From Myotis daubentonii (lineage: Eukaryota > Chordata > Mammalia > Chiroptera > Vespertilionidae), in assembly GCF_963259705.1 (NCBI RefSeq), contig NC_081842.1, forward strand, positions 63,252,787-63,316,786: a stretch of 64,000 bases of DNA, in the 5' to 3' direction. Below, piece after piece: positions 1 to 12,411 of this stretch; position 1 is the first letter of the stretch; every line of letters begins with the position of its first letter. The position numbers were made by a program, and so were the translations under genes. Below the pieces are notes generated by a model. That model did no database searches. It saw only the letters and a program-made list of their open reading frames with translations, and had not been told where the DNA came from.

Positions 1-75
1 CTTATGTGCTGCATAGTTTATTTTATTCAACCTGCATTAACATTTTTAACTGAAAAAGAGGAACACAGAGCTTTT

Positions 76-300
76 GTTTTTTTAAAATATATTTTTATTG
101 ATTTCAGAGAGGAAGAGAGAGGGAGAGAGAGATAGAAACATCAATGATGAGAGGGAATCATTGATTGGCTGCCTCTTGCACACTCCCTACTGGGGATCAA
201 GCTCACAACTGGGGCATGTGCCTTTGTCTGGAATAAAACTGGGACCCTTCAGTCCACAGGCCAATGCTCTATACACTGAGCCAAACCAGGTAGGGCAAAT
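76..300 (-). repeat. Ves SINE (tRNA-derived), minus orientation
   Basis: A bat Ves SINE read on the minus strand: the tRNA-like head with its B-box-like stretch lies at the high-coordinate end and the pyrimidine-rich body and A-rich tail (seen here as TTTTTAAAATATATTTTTAT) at the low end. The 11-bp direct repeat ACAGAGCTTTT occurs at 65-75 and 301-311 and is the target-site duplication, so the copy is complete. A 71-codon reading frame across it is a by-product of the SINE and is not a gene. Confidence 0.93.
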
Positions 301-429
301 ACAGAGCTTTTAAAGCTAAGCTCTAGGGGTCCTCGCTTGTACTGCTTTCTTCCAAAATCCAGGGAGAGAGGTCTGAGCTGGGTATTTATCAACATTGTGT
401 ATGTATGCCTTTTCAAAAAGATATACCAT

Positions 430-640
430 TTCCACAATTATGTAAGACTCAGGTCCTACAATACCTGATGCTGTTTTGGAAACTGGAAAATACACTTAGA
501 ATCTCTATTTTACATATGAACAAACTGAAATGTAATTCAAGTTAAGAAGAATTAGGAACAGATGGAGAGAGGTTCTGAACCCTGACCATATAACTCCAGA
601 ACTTGTGTTTTTAACCATTACACTGTATGAGAGGCAGAAA
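430..640 (-). repeat. MIR-like ancient SINE fragment
   Basis: The order 'ttttacatatgaacaaactga', 'gttctgaaccctgacc' and 'ttaaccattacactgta' follows the reverse complement of the MIR consensus (cut-off phrases remembered from the family). It is strongly diverged and no target duplication survives. Confidence 0.55.
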
Positions 641-1559
641 GTAAACACACATTAGTAAAATAAAGAGCCCATGAAGGCATGGCTTACATTTCTACTGATA
701 AGACCTTGCTTAAAAAACAAATGAGTGTAGTTCTTTGGCAGAATGAGTTTTAATACTGGGAAACAAGGGTTGCTGTCCCCTCATTATGTCCGCCCTTTAT
801 TGGCCTCGATTTTCTTGAACTCTTGCTCAGAACTTTGGCCTACAGTGCTTCGGTTTTTGTTTGTTTGTTTGTTTGTTTTGTTTTTTCTCATTTTATTTAA
901 CACCATGTCAGCTCCTTTGTGATTTCTCTAAGCAGCTGAAAATGGAAACTGTCCTTGCCTAACTGCCTTATTCTTCAGATCTCCATAATGAAGGTGGCAT
1001 TATCATATGTCACTATTCTGTTGTGTAACAGCCTTTGTGAATTGACCATCAAATCATATTGTAGGGAGAAGAAAATTAAAAAACAAAACCAATACAAGCT
1101 CATATAACAAGCTGTCCTCTGGAGTACGGTTTACCTTTTTGCCAGGTGTCAAATGGGGATCATGATACTCACCATAACAGTTGTAAAGGAGTTAGGAGTG
1201 TTGTATGAATGCAAGAACCATTATGAAATCAGTAACTTGAAAGCTCTTCAGGAATATCAGCATCTTTCTCAAGACAATAGATTGGCCTCAGTAGATAAGC
1301 TTAGATGGGTAGCCCAACTTATTTTGAAAAGATATTAGTGAAATAAAAAAAAGAGACATTTTCAGTATATCAGCTGAGATTAATAAAGATCCTTACTATA
1401 TTTATCTTATAAAATTTAATGTCTCCTAATCAATTATAATAACCAACAGACCAAAAACACAAAACCTACTCTGAAAAATGCTGATGCTGGTCACAAAGGT
1501 AAGCAAGAATCCCTGTGTAGTGTGTTCACTGTCCATCCTTGCTTCTGTAGAAGGAACCA
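641..1559. other. Non-genic stretch, (TTTG)n at about 850-878
   Basis: No exon-like frame with splice sites and no recognisable recent transposon. A short TTTG-rich simple repeat lies near 850-885. The 61-codon frame at 1153-1338 has no splice signals or family resemblance. Confidence 0.5.
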
Positions 1560-2075
1560 GGGCTCATTCATTCATTCATTTATCCATGCAGCCAACAAAT
1601 ATTTTTAGGAGCTACTATTATGTGGCAGATTTTCCCCTATGTCTCAGGAACCAGTGGTGAGCAAAAATGAGTCACATTCTCTTCCATCATGAAAATTAGA
1701 GTCTAAGAGGAAAACAGACTTTAATCAAATAATCACAGTAATGAATTCATTATTTCAAATTGAGTTAAGTGATTTGAGGAGAGGAGTGTGGTACTCTAAG
1801 AATTTATAGCAAAGTATATAACTCAGGAGTCAGGAAAGATTTGCCTGAGGAAATTCATGATTAGCTGAAATCCTAATGAGCAGGCCTGGATTAGGGGAGG
1901 CGGAGGGTGGGCACATTTTAAGCAGGGGAAACAGCATGGACGATGTGGCTCACTTCTGCAACAGAAAGATGTCCGGTGTGCCTGAAATGATGAGCCAGAG
2001 AGGTGTTGTAGTCTAAGGTAAGAATGAAGAAGAAGGCAAAGATAGACTATAAAGTGTTTTCTAGACTCCTCCAAG
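1560..2075 (-). repeat. L2 LINE 3' fragment
   Basis: Starts with a CATTCATTCATT run, the reverse complement of the TGAA-repeat tail of L2, then follows the L2 3' region ('ccaacaaatatttttaggagc', later 'gaaagatttgcctgaggaaat', 'gcaggggaaacagcatgg'). The direction of the tail puts the element on the minus strand. Similar sequence may continue weakly to about 2420. Confidence 0.65.
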
Positions 2076-3299
2076 GATTTGTATTTATCATTAGGGTAAT
2101 GACAGCTTTAAGGGAGTAGTAGTAGGGTAAGGAATAATGATTTCATATGTGATTAAAATTATCTCTCTGATTTACTATACAAAATTAATTGGGGGGGGGG
2201 CAAGGTGGATAAAAGGAGGCCAATTTGAAGACCATGATAAGTAAGTGATGACAGTAGCTTAGACTAAGGTGTTGGCAGTTCAAACAAAAAGTGCTAGATT
2301 CCAGGGTTACCTGAGAGGGCACTGAAGGAGGTATGGAGAATGGAGAGGAAAGGATGGAGGATGTCCCCAAGTCCTCACACACTTACTGCTGCTGACCTAC
2401 ACAATACTGTGGTACAGAGAGTAAAGTTTTATTAATGGACCTGATGTCTTTACTATACTTCTTTATTGATCTAATCAAACGTAGAGTGCTCTCTCTGTGT
2501 CAATGCTTATGCCCGTTGAATAAATAAGCTTTTCACCTTCAAAGAGCTCACGGTTCCATCGACTTATCTTCAAAGTAGCTGCATCTTTGTTCTGAGGAAG
2601 CTGGAGGGAACTATACTTTGCATGCACAATGCAGCTATTTCTTTCCCTGGTGGAACACTTTATTTTCGAAGCAAGCCTAATATTAGTGGTGTTTTTGCCA
2701 GAAGAACCAAAAATATTCTGATTTTGTGGAAAAGTCAGCTGCCACTGCTTACGGAATGAACCCAAATTTTGTGGTTTATTTCATGGAAAGGGATGACTGG
2801 ATATATAAGAAATGATTAATAGAGGTGTAATGTTACTACTATCAAAGTCCAGGCCCAAGCAGTAGTAAGACACCCACAAAGCAATAGGACTTCTAATCAC
2901 TGGACCTGACAAGGAAGCAAATTCCTATTTGGGTCTAAAATACAGGTTCTCCTTGCCTGGTTTTGATTATTTCTGAAAACATACATAACTGTATTTACTA
3001 GGGTGTTTCATGCTTTGCTATACTATGCCAGTTATTTGTGCTGACAGCTAAAAATATACAATTGGGCATTTTTACTGGACAGTTTCTTGCAGAGAAGAGT
3101 ATCCATTTTTGACATCCAACATGAAGATACTACACTAAGTGCAAACTAGCCATAGACTACCAATCACAGTGAACTAAATCGTCAAAGGCTTCTAGAGTGC
3201 ATTTCATCTTTTCTTAAGAATTACAAGTGTTTTGGGTAGGGAGAAAAAAAAAGAGATGTCTTTATTTAAATACCTGGACATGTTTGGTGGTTTTAGAAG
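2076..3299. other. Non-genic stretch with poly-G tract at 2191-2200
   Basis: A run of ten G residues sits at 2191-2200. The segment 2215-2420 reads like an old L2/MER-type fragment. No splice-flanked frame was seen; the 96-codon minus frame at 2475-2765 has no recognisable domain. Confidence 0.4.
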
Positions 3300-3385
3300 A
3301 CAGGTGAAACCAATTTTATTAACTAATGTCACCCCAATAAATTCAATATAGAAAAAATAAAAATAAAATAAAAAGTGAATTCCCA
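3300..3385 (+). repeat. L1 3'-terminal fragment with A-rich tail
   Basis: The phrase 'aatgtcaccccaataaatt' is the 3' end shared with other L1 copies in this window (its complement opens the copies at 28.4 kb and 50.7 kb). It is followed by an A-rich tail at about 3350-3372. Severely 5'-truncated copy. Confidence 0.6.
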
Positions 3386-4269
3386 TTAAAAAAAAAAGAA
3401 AGGAAAAGAACAGACATCATTTATCTGGCATCCAAAATAAACTGTTCTCAGAAGTAATGATAAATAAATGATTCAAGTGCCTGAGAAAGAAGTATATTCC
3501 TGTGTGCATCAAGTTTTTTTAAAAATATTTTGAAGTTAAATGTGCATTAGTCATGCTGGGAGTTAATTTGAGCCAGTATAAAGTCTCATTTTAAAGAATC
3601 TCCTTCAATAAGTGATTCTGCATAGCAGTGTTATAATAACCCAGATAATTGATGGTAGTTGGCTCTTTCTAATGTTACCTATATAAATGAGTATGATAAA
3701 GTCTGTTTAGATTGAACCTATTTTATAACAGATGTTTCCAGAATTACTGTATGCTTTGCAATTATTTTTATTCAAAGATCTGTACAATATTGCATATTCC
3801 CAATAGATTAGAATTTGTTTTGCTAAATGTGATCTTGATGACATTCTTTATGGAACTTTATCTGTTTCCATTTGTTATCCCCTTCTTTAAAATAAATAAA
3901 TTAGGATAAATTCAAAACTATCTGGTCTTTTGTGCCTACCAAAACTTTTGTTAGTATAAGATGGTTAGGGTTGATATTTAAGTATTCATTCCTATTACTA
4001 GAATGCATATTAATTTTCTTCCATAGCACACCTTGATGAAATCAGTGAAATATGCCAATCCCCATGAGTTGGGAATGCAGTTGGATATAATATTAGAACC
4101 AAAACTAAATGACTTAATAATGAAAATGTTTCACCATTTCATCATCCAGTTAATAAAAAAACTTCCAAATAGAAAATAAATCTTTAATTTAAGTGAAAAC
4201 AAAAAGCTGAATATGAGATAGCAAATGCTCTATTGAATCTGTTTTTTTTTTCTTTAATTCAAAATAAAT

Positions 4270-4480
4270 AAAAAACATGGGTGGGTAGGTGGGTAGGAAG
4301 AGATCAACCAAAAAACTTGTATGTATTTATGCATAACCCATAGACACAGATAATAGTGTGGTAAAGGCCTGAGGCAGGGGCAAGCTAGAAGGGATCAATG
4401 GGGGAAAAAGAGGGACATATGTAATACTTTAAATAGTAAAGATTTAATTGAAAAAATAAAATCACTTCTAAGTATGAAAA
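4270..4480 (+). repeat. L1 3' UTR fragment
   Basis: Contains the L1 3' UTR series 'ggaagagatcaaccaaaaaa', 'cccatagacacagataatag', 'ggtaaaggcctgaggcaggg' and the terminal 'gtaaagatttaattgaaaaa', also seen at 21.5-21.76 kb. The terminal bases resemble the end of the HAL1-like element at 14.37 kb. Confidence 0.75.
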
Positions 4481-4924
4481 AATAAATACAAATTTAAAAA
4501 TGCAATTAAAAAATCTTGGGAGGGAACGTAGTTTTCCACTTTGTAATGGGATTAGAATTTCTCTGTGGATATTTTACAATGCTCCCCTCTCTGAATGCCT
4601 TCTACTTCTATTCAAATTAATTTTAATAATAAATTATTAGCATTGCCACTAATAAGAAAATTATACAATTTTATTTGCCTATGAGCAATTTATAAAACCT
4701 CGAAGTAGATTTCTTCTTGTCAATGAATAAAAATGGTCATTTAATGTTTTGTCATCAAAGTTAGGCGAAAGAAAATACTTTCCAATTATCAACATGCTTG
4801 AAAATCTAAGTGAAAACCAAATAAATTAGCAATACCAATTTGTCAATGAATAAAATTATATGGGAAATAAGTTTGTATTTGAAAATAGGTTGTTTAAAAT
4901 CCAAAACAATATATTTTTATAATT
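4481..4924. other. AT-rich non-genic stretch
   Basis: Very AT-rich sequence without exon signals or a recognisable element. Confidence 0.4.
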
Positions 4925-5060
4925 ATTGTTTTATTTTTTTATTTTTCTTTATTGTATGAAGTAATACAGATGACCCTTTTTTTTCCCCTCATTGACCCCT
5001 TTTAGTCTGCCCCTGTCTTCTCCCCCTCCCCCTCTCCCCAGGACTTCTCCATATTATCAT
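4925..5060 (-). repeat. L1 3'-end fragment, minus orientation
   Basis: Reads 'tttctttattgtatgaagta' followed by 'cccctcattgacccctttta' and a C/T-rich block. This is the complement of the L1 3' UTR end seen at 4.4 and 21.7 kb, so the copy is on the minus strand and strongly 5' truncated. Confidence 0.6.
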
Positions 5061-5706
5061 TTTAATTTTTTTTTTAATGTTTGGTTTGGTTTAACCCATG
5101 AAACTCATAATGAAGTAGCTGAGGTATATAGTTTATTTTCTCTTTTTTTCTTTTCTTTCCCTTTTTTCTGGTGTTTTTAACTTAGTAGATCCTGAATCTT
5201 CATAGTTCTTAGAATACTGTTTCTTTTAGGCATTCAAACAACTGAGTTTTTGTTTTCCCATGTCTATAATGTGTATATGCATATGTTCAATAAATAATAA
5301 TGCCTAATTCATTATGTCTTAGGTTTTTTCAGTTGTAACAAAGACTTGATTTTTGAAGACTACATATGTTTTAACCACATTTTTTTTAATATTGGGAAAT
5401 GGATGAGCACAAACTCTGATGTCTAGTTGCTATCTAAATGAATCCTAAATGTGAACAGGTCTGATCCTACCTTTCATATGACCCTTCCAACTTCTCATGA
5501 ACCTGTTACTCTAAGTAGAGCTACCTGGATGGAACTACCTTGATGGTTTCATTAGACAAGCATTTCTTGACCTCCATCTTTCATAGTGTTTAATCTAACT
5601 CTGGCTAGTCTTTCCTTTGGCCCCTTAATATACTTTCTTGTTCACATTATTAAAAAGGAAAATAAGCAAACCAAACAAATGAAATTCTTGGCAGACTAAG
5701 CTGAGA

Positions 5707-6520
5707 GTATCTTGCCGGGGTCCAACCCCAGCGGGTACAGAGGTCCCCAAAGGTGTGGACGGAGTCGGCGAAGAAGGAAGGACACGGAGACAGCGTTCAG
5801 TTGATCAGCAACCTAGCCAGGATCTCTAGCCCGGATCTCCAGCCAAGTTCTGATCTGGATCTCCAGAGAGGTTCTGCTTCAGATCTCCAGCGAGGTTCTG
5901 TAGCCATGTTCCCTCGCTAGGTTCTCCAGCCAGGTTCTGTCCAGGCTCTCCAGTCAGGTTCAGTGTCCAGGTTCCAGTCAGGTTCTCCTGCCAATCTCTG
6001 TAGTCAGGTTCAGTCCAGGATCCCTTGCCATGTTCTCCCGCTAGGCTCTGTCTCTAGGCTCCAAGGCCAGTCCCTCTCCAGGATCCTCCAGCATGCTCTC
6101 TCCAGTGAAGTTCTTCTGTCTCCAGGCTCCGTGTAGGTTCTGTCTTCTGAATTCTGTTCTAAGTTCTGAGTCTTTCTGTCTTGTTACAACTGTATTTATA
6201 CCAGTTGATTCAATCCTATCAATCTCTATTACAAAGGTTAGGGCGTTTCTTATCTCCATTCCAGGGAGAAAAGATTATGTAGTTTAAGCATGATTGTTCG
6301 TAGTTAAAGGGATTAATTACCCGCCTGGCACTTAGTTGAGGGGTTTTATTCCCTCCCTAACTTCAGGGGAAAATCCCTACCTGGGGATTCAACCTTTCTC
6401 GGAGAGGTGACCTTGGTTAAAACACAGCGCCAAGAAGGTGAGCAAACATATTAAGAACAGTATGCCATATATGCCAGGTCCCTTGAAACAGCAAGGATGG
6501 ACCGGCTCCCGGCAGTATCT
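5707..6520 (-). repeat. Solo LTR of an ERV2-like endogenous retrovirus, with 6-bp target duplication
   Basis: The LTR body is 5713-6514 (802 bp). It starts TGCCGGG and ends CCCGGCA on the + strand, a perfect 7-bp terminal inverted repeat with the canonical TG...CA ends. It is flanked by the direct repeat GTATCT (5707-5712 and 6515-6520); a 6-bp duplication fits betaretrovirus-like (ERV2) integration. A TATA box reads on the minus strand (+ strand TATTTATA near 6193-6200), so transcription would run toward lower coordinates. The 5815-6075 part downstream of the TATA box is built of degenerate 20-27 bp units around 'ccaggttctg'/'gatctccagc'. No retroviral coding sequence lies on either side, so the provirus was reduced by LTR-LTR recombination. 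Confidence 0.9.
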
Positions 6521-8144
6521 GTATTAAAAGAAGGGTAAAACAGAAAGCTAAAACTAAGAAAATGGTTATACAGAGAGGAAAATAAAATTTAAGCCAAATC
6601 TCAGTGTTAGCAAACATTTTTAAATGAAAAACTATTTTAGTCCCAGAGAGAACATTATAGTGAACTGATTGGGAACCTATTTTAATATATTTAATATCAA
6701 TTAGAATTATCAACAGTAAGAATGTTACCATATCTGCTTTGAGTTTTGTTTTGTTTTGTTTTTTCCCCCCAATCATTTATTACTGATGAGAGCACATCTT
6801 GAGTGGAAAGAAAGGAATCAGTAGTAGTGATGTTTAGAAAATAAATAAAATGAAAATGATTTTTTCCCTCTCTGTTGTGCTTTTTTCTTTTCTTTTTTTT
6901 TATCTTCTCATTTCATGTTTATAATGCTCTTTAGTGTTGGCAAATAGTGCCTTAGACAGATCCAAAAGACCTAACTGCCATAGCTTGCTTTTAGAACATA
7001 CCTCAATCCCAGGAGAGCAGTCCTCTTCTGCAGGGTATAAGGTTTCATTGTTTGGCCTCCTACTACTACCAAGTGCCTTGGAAGAGATGTTTGAACTCAG
7101 GAGGGTCTTTATATTCTACCAACAGCATGCATATTTTAAACAAAATCAGAATTCAGAGCTTAATATCTTCTAATTTAGCCTATTTGATAGTAGCTATATT
7201 TAGCAGATAAGCTTCTCATCTGACTATTGAAAACCAAACCTTTGGTACATTCTATTCCAGTAGTAATGCATTCAAGGAGAGAATGAAGTATACACTAAAG
7301 AAAGCCCACTGCTAGGCAACTATCATAGAATAGCAAGTTCATGTATTCTTGATAATGATTTTAAATTACCTGAACTTTCCAGTATTAATAAAATGCTATT
7401 ATCATCTATCATTTATTGTTGTCCCTTACAATTTGATTCACATATCCTTTTCTGAGAGATATTCATATTAACCTTATGAACAAGCCCATTTTGTAACACC
7501 GGCCTTGGTACCCATTCTTTGGAACATTTGAAATGTGCCTATTCCAGTTAAATGAGCATATGTGCACTTTGGGTTTGAAAAGATAGGGGCTAAGTTGCTG
7601 ATGTGGGCAAGTCACACAGTCAACTCACAAAGCCTTAATTAAGTAAACATTGTGCTTTCTTAATTCTAGTATCTGAAATCTACTGCATCCCTTAGGAACT
7701 TTTAAAATAGTCAACAGAGCCTGAGCACCTCATTTAGCAACCATTGACTTAGGCCAGTGATTTGGATGGATAGTGTTTGGATTCAATTACTTTGAAGTAA
7801 GAAACAAATAGAAGTCAATCTAATTATCATATTGTCTTAGTTGGGATGCTTTTTTAAATTTAGGAAAAAGGGGTGGGATCAACTCGATTCAGTAGGCTTT
7901 CAGATGCCAGGGCTTTTGCAGTAAACAGTAATTTTGTTGCTGGTGGGATCTCTGTCCCCAGGAACAATGGCCTCATCATTCATAGCACCAGCATCATCCC
8001 TCTAAAGGAAGACTTTCTGGAGTGAAGACACTGCCATAGGTTTCATAAAATCCTGAATAGTGATAGCAGAATGGAGTGAGGGACCTGTTGGTATGAGAAG
8101 CTTTTGTGCATGAATTCAACTTCAGTTTTTAACTGGTGCACCGG
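6521..8144. other. Non-genic stretch
   Basis: No exon with splice sites was found. The part 7390-7650 has weak MIR/L2 character. The 119-codon minus frame at 6417-6776 straddles the LTR border, so it is fortuitous and not an envelope remnant. Confidence 0.45.
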
Positions 8145-8405
8145 AAATGCTTGGCTCTGAAATCAAACAGACCAGCTCAAGTTCCTGTAACTAGACAAGC
8201 AATGGAGTAGAGCTGTCTCTACTATAACCTGGTTATTCACTGAGAAAATTACTGGATACCTATGGCCCTCAGTTTTTTGTCTGTTTGTTTATTGTTTGGT
8301 TTCAATTTCTATAAAATTGGGCTAATCAGACCTCAAGAATATGGCTATAAGGATTAATATAATGGCAAACAGTTGGCAATATAGTCAGCCCTCAATAAAT
8401 ATTAG
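8145..8405 (+). repeat. MIR-like SINE
   Basis: Follows the MIR plan on the plus strand: 'tgaaatcaaacagaccagct' (tRNA-related part), 'aaaattgggctaatcag' (core) and 'agccctcaataaatattagc' (3' end). Diverged, old copy. Confidence 0.65.
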
Positions 8406-8470
8406 CTTTTGAGGTTAGCAGCATAAAGAGTTTAGAGGAAGATATTTTAAATCCTAGTGTAACTTGCCAG

Positions 8471-8471
<1 letters not shown>

Positions 8472-8515
<44 letters not shown>

Positions 8516-8525
8516 CACACACACA
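8472..8525. repeat. (CA)n microsatellite
   Basis: About 21 uninterrupted CA units at 8472-8513, then an interrupted continuation to 8525. Confidence 0.97.
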
Positions 8526-9436
8526 ACTGTGCACTCAGATTTGGTCAGATAAAACAGAAAGTGTGCTAATAATTTACTCAGTTAAGAACTTGAGAATCGT
8601 GTGCCTTTGGAGGCAAATTGGAGGTTAGTATTACAAATAACCATCTTGATAAATAGGATGTGGGTCTGAAATCAATAAAAATGGATTCAATAAAAACAAG
8701 TGTAAACTTCACAAGCAGTGGTTCTATAGGGACAGAGATGCAAGCTATATTGAATGATAAATTGCGTATAAGTCAACAATATTAAGGTGCCATGTAAAAT
8801 CCCAGATACTGCTTTGGGGTATATTAATAGGGAGAGCATGAAAGAAATGAGAGGTAATTATTTTGCTCTACCAGCACTCTTTAGGACTCAATTGGCTATA
8901 TTCTGTATTTGTTACTCAACTGAAAGAGAATCATATATAAATTTGAATGAGTTCAGAAGAGAGCAACAAAAATGATAAAAGAGTTTGAAAATGAGATCTA
9001 TAAGGAAACATTAAGGGAACCGGGCTCGTTTAGACTGGAAGAAAGATAACAGAGAAGCAGGGTAACTACTAACACAGAGGAAAGAGATCCTATAAATGAG
9101 AGAAGGGATCAATTATTCCCACTGGTCACTCTGATGTGAGTAAGTTGGGCTTGGGCTGTATCTGATAAAACATCAATATCAAAGACAACTTTGTGAGTAT
9201 AGAACATTTTCCATAGAAACAAGCTATCTTTAGTGATTATGGAAACCTTCTTATTAAGTTATTCCGAAGCATCAAACTTGGGATCATCCTTTTGTAGTTT
9301 TGATACAGTGGAAAGCAAATGACTCAGCTTCTCCCCAACTCTGTTTCATACTAACCGCAGCTCTACAAATATGCCCTCACTCATTGCCTCTGCAGACATA
9401 ATTATAGATGCACATAATCAATCTGTTTTCTAAAAA
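8526..9436. other. Non-genic stretch
   Basis: No recognisable transposon and no exon-like frame with splice signals. Confidence 0.4.
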
Positions 9437-9453
9437 GAGTTCTTGATTATTTA

Positions 9454-9476
9454 CCTTTTTGTTTAAATATATTTTT

Positions 9477-9520
<44 letters not shown>

Positions 9521-9690
9521 AAATAAGAAAGAGAATCATTGTTTGGCTGCCTCCTGCATGCCTTCACGGGGGATTGAGCCATTGAACCTGCCATTGAGCC
9601 TGCAATACGGGCATGTGTCTGACCAGGAATTGAACCATGACCCCCTGATTCATAGGTTGATACTCAACCACTAAGCCCTGCTGGCCTGGC
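9454..9690 (-). repeat. Ves SINE, minus orientation, expanded (GA)n body
   Basis: Complete copy: the 17-bp direct repeat GAGTTCTTGATTATTTA flanks it at 9437-9453 and 9691-9707. The pyrimidine-rich body has grown to a long GA tract on the + strand (about 9477-9519). The head ends 'gccctgctggcctggc', the complement of the usual Ves start. Confidence 0.95.
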
Positions 9691-9999
9691 GAGTTCTTGA
9701 TTATTTAAACATTTTATTTTGATGACTGTTTTGTCTTAATTTAGGTTGTAGAAGTATTTATTTTTTTCCTTCAATATTTTTTCACTTTATAATTCTTCAT
9801 TTTCTGAATATTAGGTTCTAATTTTGATATAAACATTTAAGGATGCTAATTGATGTGATCAAATTTTCTGAGTCAAAGAATTGTATAATAGGGCTTAATG
9901 CATTTTTATCACTTACTGCTTGGGCAGTTTCAGTAAACTAAAGTAAGTAAAGAAATCAAGAGGTAGACAATGGGCTTCCAAAGTCAGGACATATAGGCC

Positions 10000-10195
10000 T
10001 GTCATATTAGCCTTAGTTATGATGGATATAGAATTTAAAAAGCACCACCATGTGTTATGTAACTTTAGACATTATTTTAGCAAGTTGAGGTTCATCTGCC
10101 TTTTTTTGTAAAAGGAGAATACGTCCTACACTTGTAAGACTAAATGAGACTAGTTAGAGTTTCTGGCATAGAGTGGGCTTTTAATAAACATGGGG
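10000..10195 (+). repeat. MIR-like SINE
   Basis: Follows MIR in plus direction: 'gttatgtaactttagacatt', 'aaaaggagaatacgtcctac', 'ggcatagagtgggcttttaa'. Old and diverged. Confidence 0.5.
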
Positions 10196-10204
10196 AATGT
10201 GCAT

Positions 10205-11050
10205 TTCCCACTGCTCCTATTACCAGCTGTTCCCTCTGCTTGTCTTTCTTTGGGAACATTTTCAGTGTCACTTCTCTGCACAAGCTCTGTGGCCCTCTGG
10301 CTCCCATGTAAATTTCAGACTCACTGGAGCTTCATTTAAGGTCTTCTATAACCTGACACTACCCTTCCTTTCCAATCTTAATTTGCTTGCTTTTTGGTTG
10401 GATAGGGGTTTTGTTGTCATTATAGTAGGCCATATTTAAAAATATATCTTATTATTAGAGAGAGAGGAAGGGAGAGGGAGAGAGAGATAAAAACATCCAT
10501 GAGAGAGAAACATCAACTAACTGCCTCCTGCTGGAGATCAAGCACACAACCCTGACTGGGAATCTATGCAGTAACCTCTTGATTCAAAGGTAGATGCTCA
10601 ACCACTGAACCACACTGGCTGGGGGTAGTAGGCCATGTTTGCCATAGTCAAACATATCAAGATCTTTCCATCTTAGGGTCATGTGCTTTTTATTATTTGT
10701 CTGGAATGCTCTCTTCTGGCCTTTGCATGTCATCTCCTTTTGATCATGTAAGATTCAGATTAAAGATTCATTTTTCAAATTGCCCCATTTGGATCTCTCT
10801 CAGTGTGTGTCCATTTTATTAATCTCTAACACAGTTCCAAAATTTACACTTTCATAGTACTCCTTTTAATTAATCAATCCAATAGGTATTGATTAGATTA
10901 CCTATTTTTCACCTGCCTCTTCCACTACATTGTAAGCTCTGTAAGAATGAGCTTTCATTTTTTTCAGGTGCAATATTGTCTGTCAAATGTCCTGCACAGT
11001 ACCTGGTCCCTAGTAGGCATTTATAGAATACTGTCTGTCCAGGTGACTGA
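10205..11050 (+). repeat. L2 LINE 3' portion, interrupted by a Ves SINE
   Basis: L2 3'-region phrases in plus order: 'ctgttccctctgcttgtctt', 'ctggaatgctctcttctggc', 'tgtaagctctgtaagaatga', and the end 'cagtacctggtccctagtag'. The SINE at 10434-10625 splits it, which shows the L2 is older. Confidence 0.7.
10434..10625 (-). repeat. Ves SINE nested in L2
   Basis: Flanked by the 11-bp direct repeat TAGTAGGCCAT at 10423-10433 and 10626-10636. Slightly shortened in the middle compared with the other copies of the window. Confidence 0.92.
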
Positions 11051-11200
11051 AAGTCTTAGCCTGGCACCTGAGCCCTTGGTCTTTAGCCTATTTGTTGTGT
11101 CTGAACTATTAACAACTGGCTATTAATATTTGTATTATCTTTGGTTGTCTTTGTGTGTGTGTGTTTTTTTTTTTAATTTCTGATTTTATAAAAATGTTTC

Positions 11201-11400
11201 ACGCCGAAACTGGTTTGGCTCAGTGGATGGAGTGTCGGCCTGCGGACTGAAAGGTCTCAGGTTCGATTATGGTCAAAGGCATGTACCTGGGTTGCAGGCA
11301 CATCCCCAGTAGGAAATGTGCAGGAGGCACCTGATCGATGTTTCTAACTCTCTATCTCTCTCCCTTCCTCTCTGTAAAAAATCAATAAAATATATTAAAA
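11201..11400 (+). repeat. Ves SINE, plus orientation
   Basis: Head 'actggtttggctcagtggat', B-box-like 'ggttcgattatgg', then CT-rich body and tail with AATAAAATATATT. Flanked by AAAATGTTTC at 11191-11200 and 11401-11410. Confidence 0.93.
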
Positions 11401-11410
11401 AAAATGTTTC

Positions 11411-12394
11411 TCTAAAATTAAGAGTCAGAACCCCTGTATCGCCTCTTTCAAAAATCTTTCACTCACTAATGAAGTACTTATTTCTTCATTGAAGAGGTTT
11501 TGATTTATTTGTGAAGTGGAGGTGATTCACATAACCCAGGTTCCATAAATAATTCAACTCCCCCAAACATTTTTTTAAACACCCCAATTCATGTTCCTTG
11601 TCCAGTGAGTTTTCCATGTTCTCTTTTATGCCTCATCATTTACACATATACAGCAAATAGATGTGATGCAATATTTTTCTGCGGTAAGCAGAACAAATTC
11701 TCACAAATTCAGCAGTAGATATAAAGCAGTTTAATATCAATGCTAGTAATGATCTGATGCCATGGAAGTTTCCTATTACTTGGGGAATATTATCAAACTT
11801 AAGAGGAAAGACAAAATTCACAAATCAGTTTATTCCCCATTCTCCCAGATTATACATGAGCATTTCTTCTTCTTACATCATTCACTCTAAATAGAAAACT
11901 ATAGCTTAAACAAACAAACAAATAAGATTGCCTAGGTTCTCAGATAATTCCTGGCATTAGAGGAAATGTGGTATGGATAGGAGTGAATGTAGGTATGTTT
12001 TACTTTCTAATATAGCACCTGAGAACTAAAATACAACTAATGAACATTTGTTAAATAAAATGGCACATATATGATTTATGTAAGCTTTGAATTTAAGCCT
12101 GGAGCACAAACTTAACTAGTACTTTAATAAATATCTGAATAATATATCTGTTGACTATGATTTTTAATATAAATTTAATATTTGATCTCTAAAATATAAT
12201 TGTGGATTTTACTGGAATTTGTATATGCTAAGATTTTCATATGGTTTTAGTTGCAGCCTAAATTTTCCTAGTCTTGAGGAGTATATCCATTTAAATTATG
12301 GTTTTTATCTCCTGATAAAGGATAATAATTATTTTATTTATCCTCTTTGATATAAAATCCTTATGCAATATGAAAGATGAAATATTCTTGTGAT
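11411..12394. other. AT-rich non-genic stretch
   Basis: No gene or recognisable recent element; highly AT-rich near 12100-12390. Confidence 0.4.
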
Positions 12395-12411
12395 TAAAGT
12401 ATAATATTACA

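Noticed and set aside
6417..6776. 119-codon minus frame with hydrophobic segments, at first read as a possible envelope tail
   Set aside because: It crosses the exact LTR border at 6514 and the 6-bp target duplication at 6515-6520, so part lies in LTR and part in unrelated flank.
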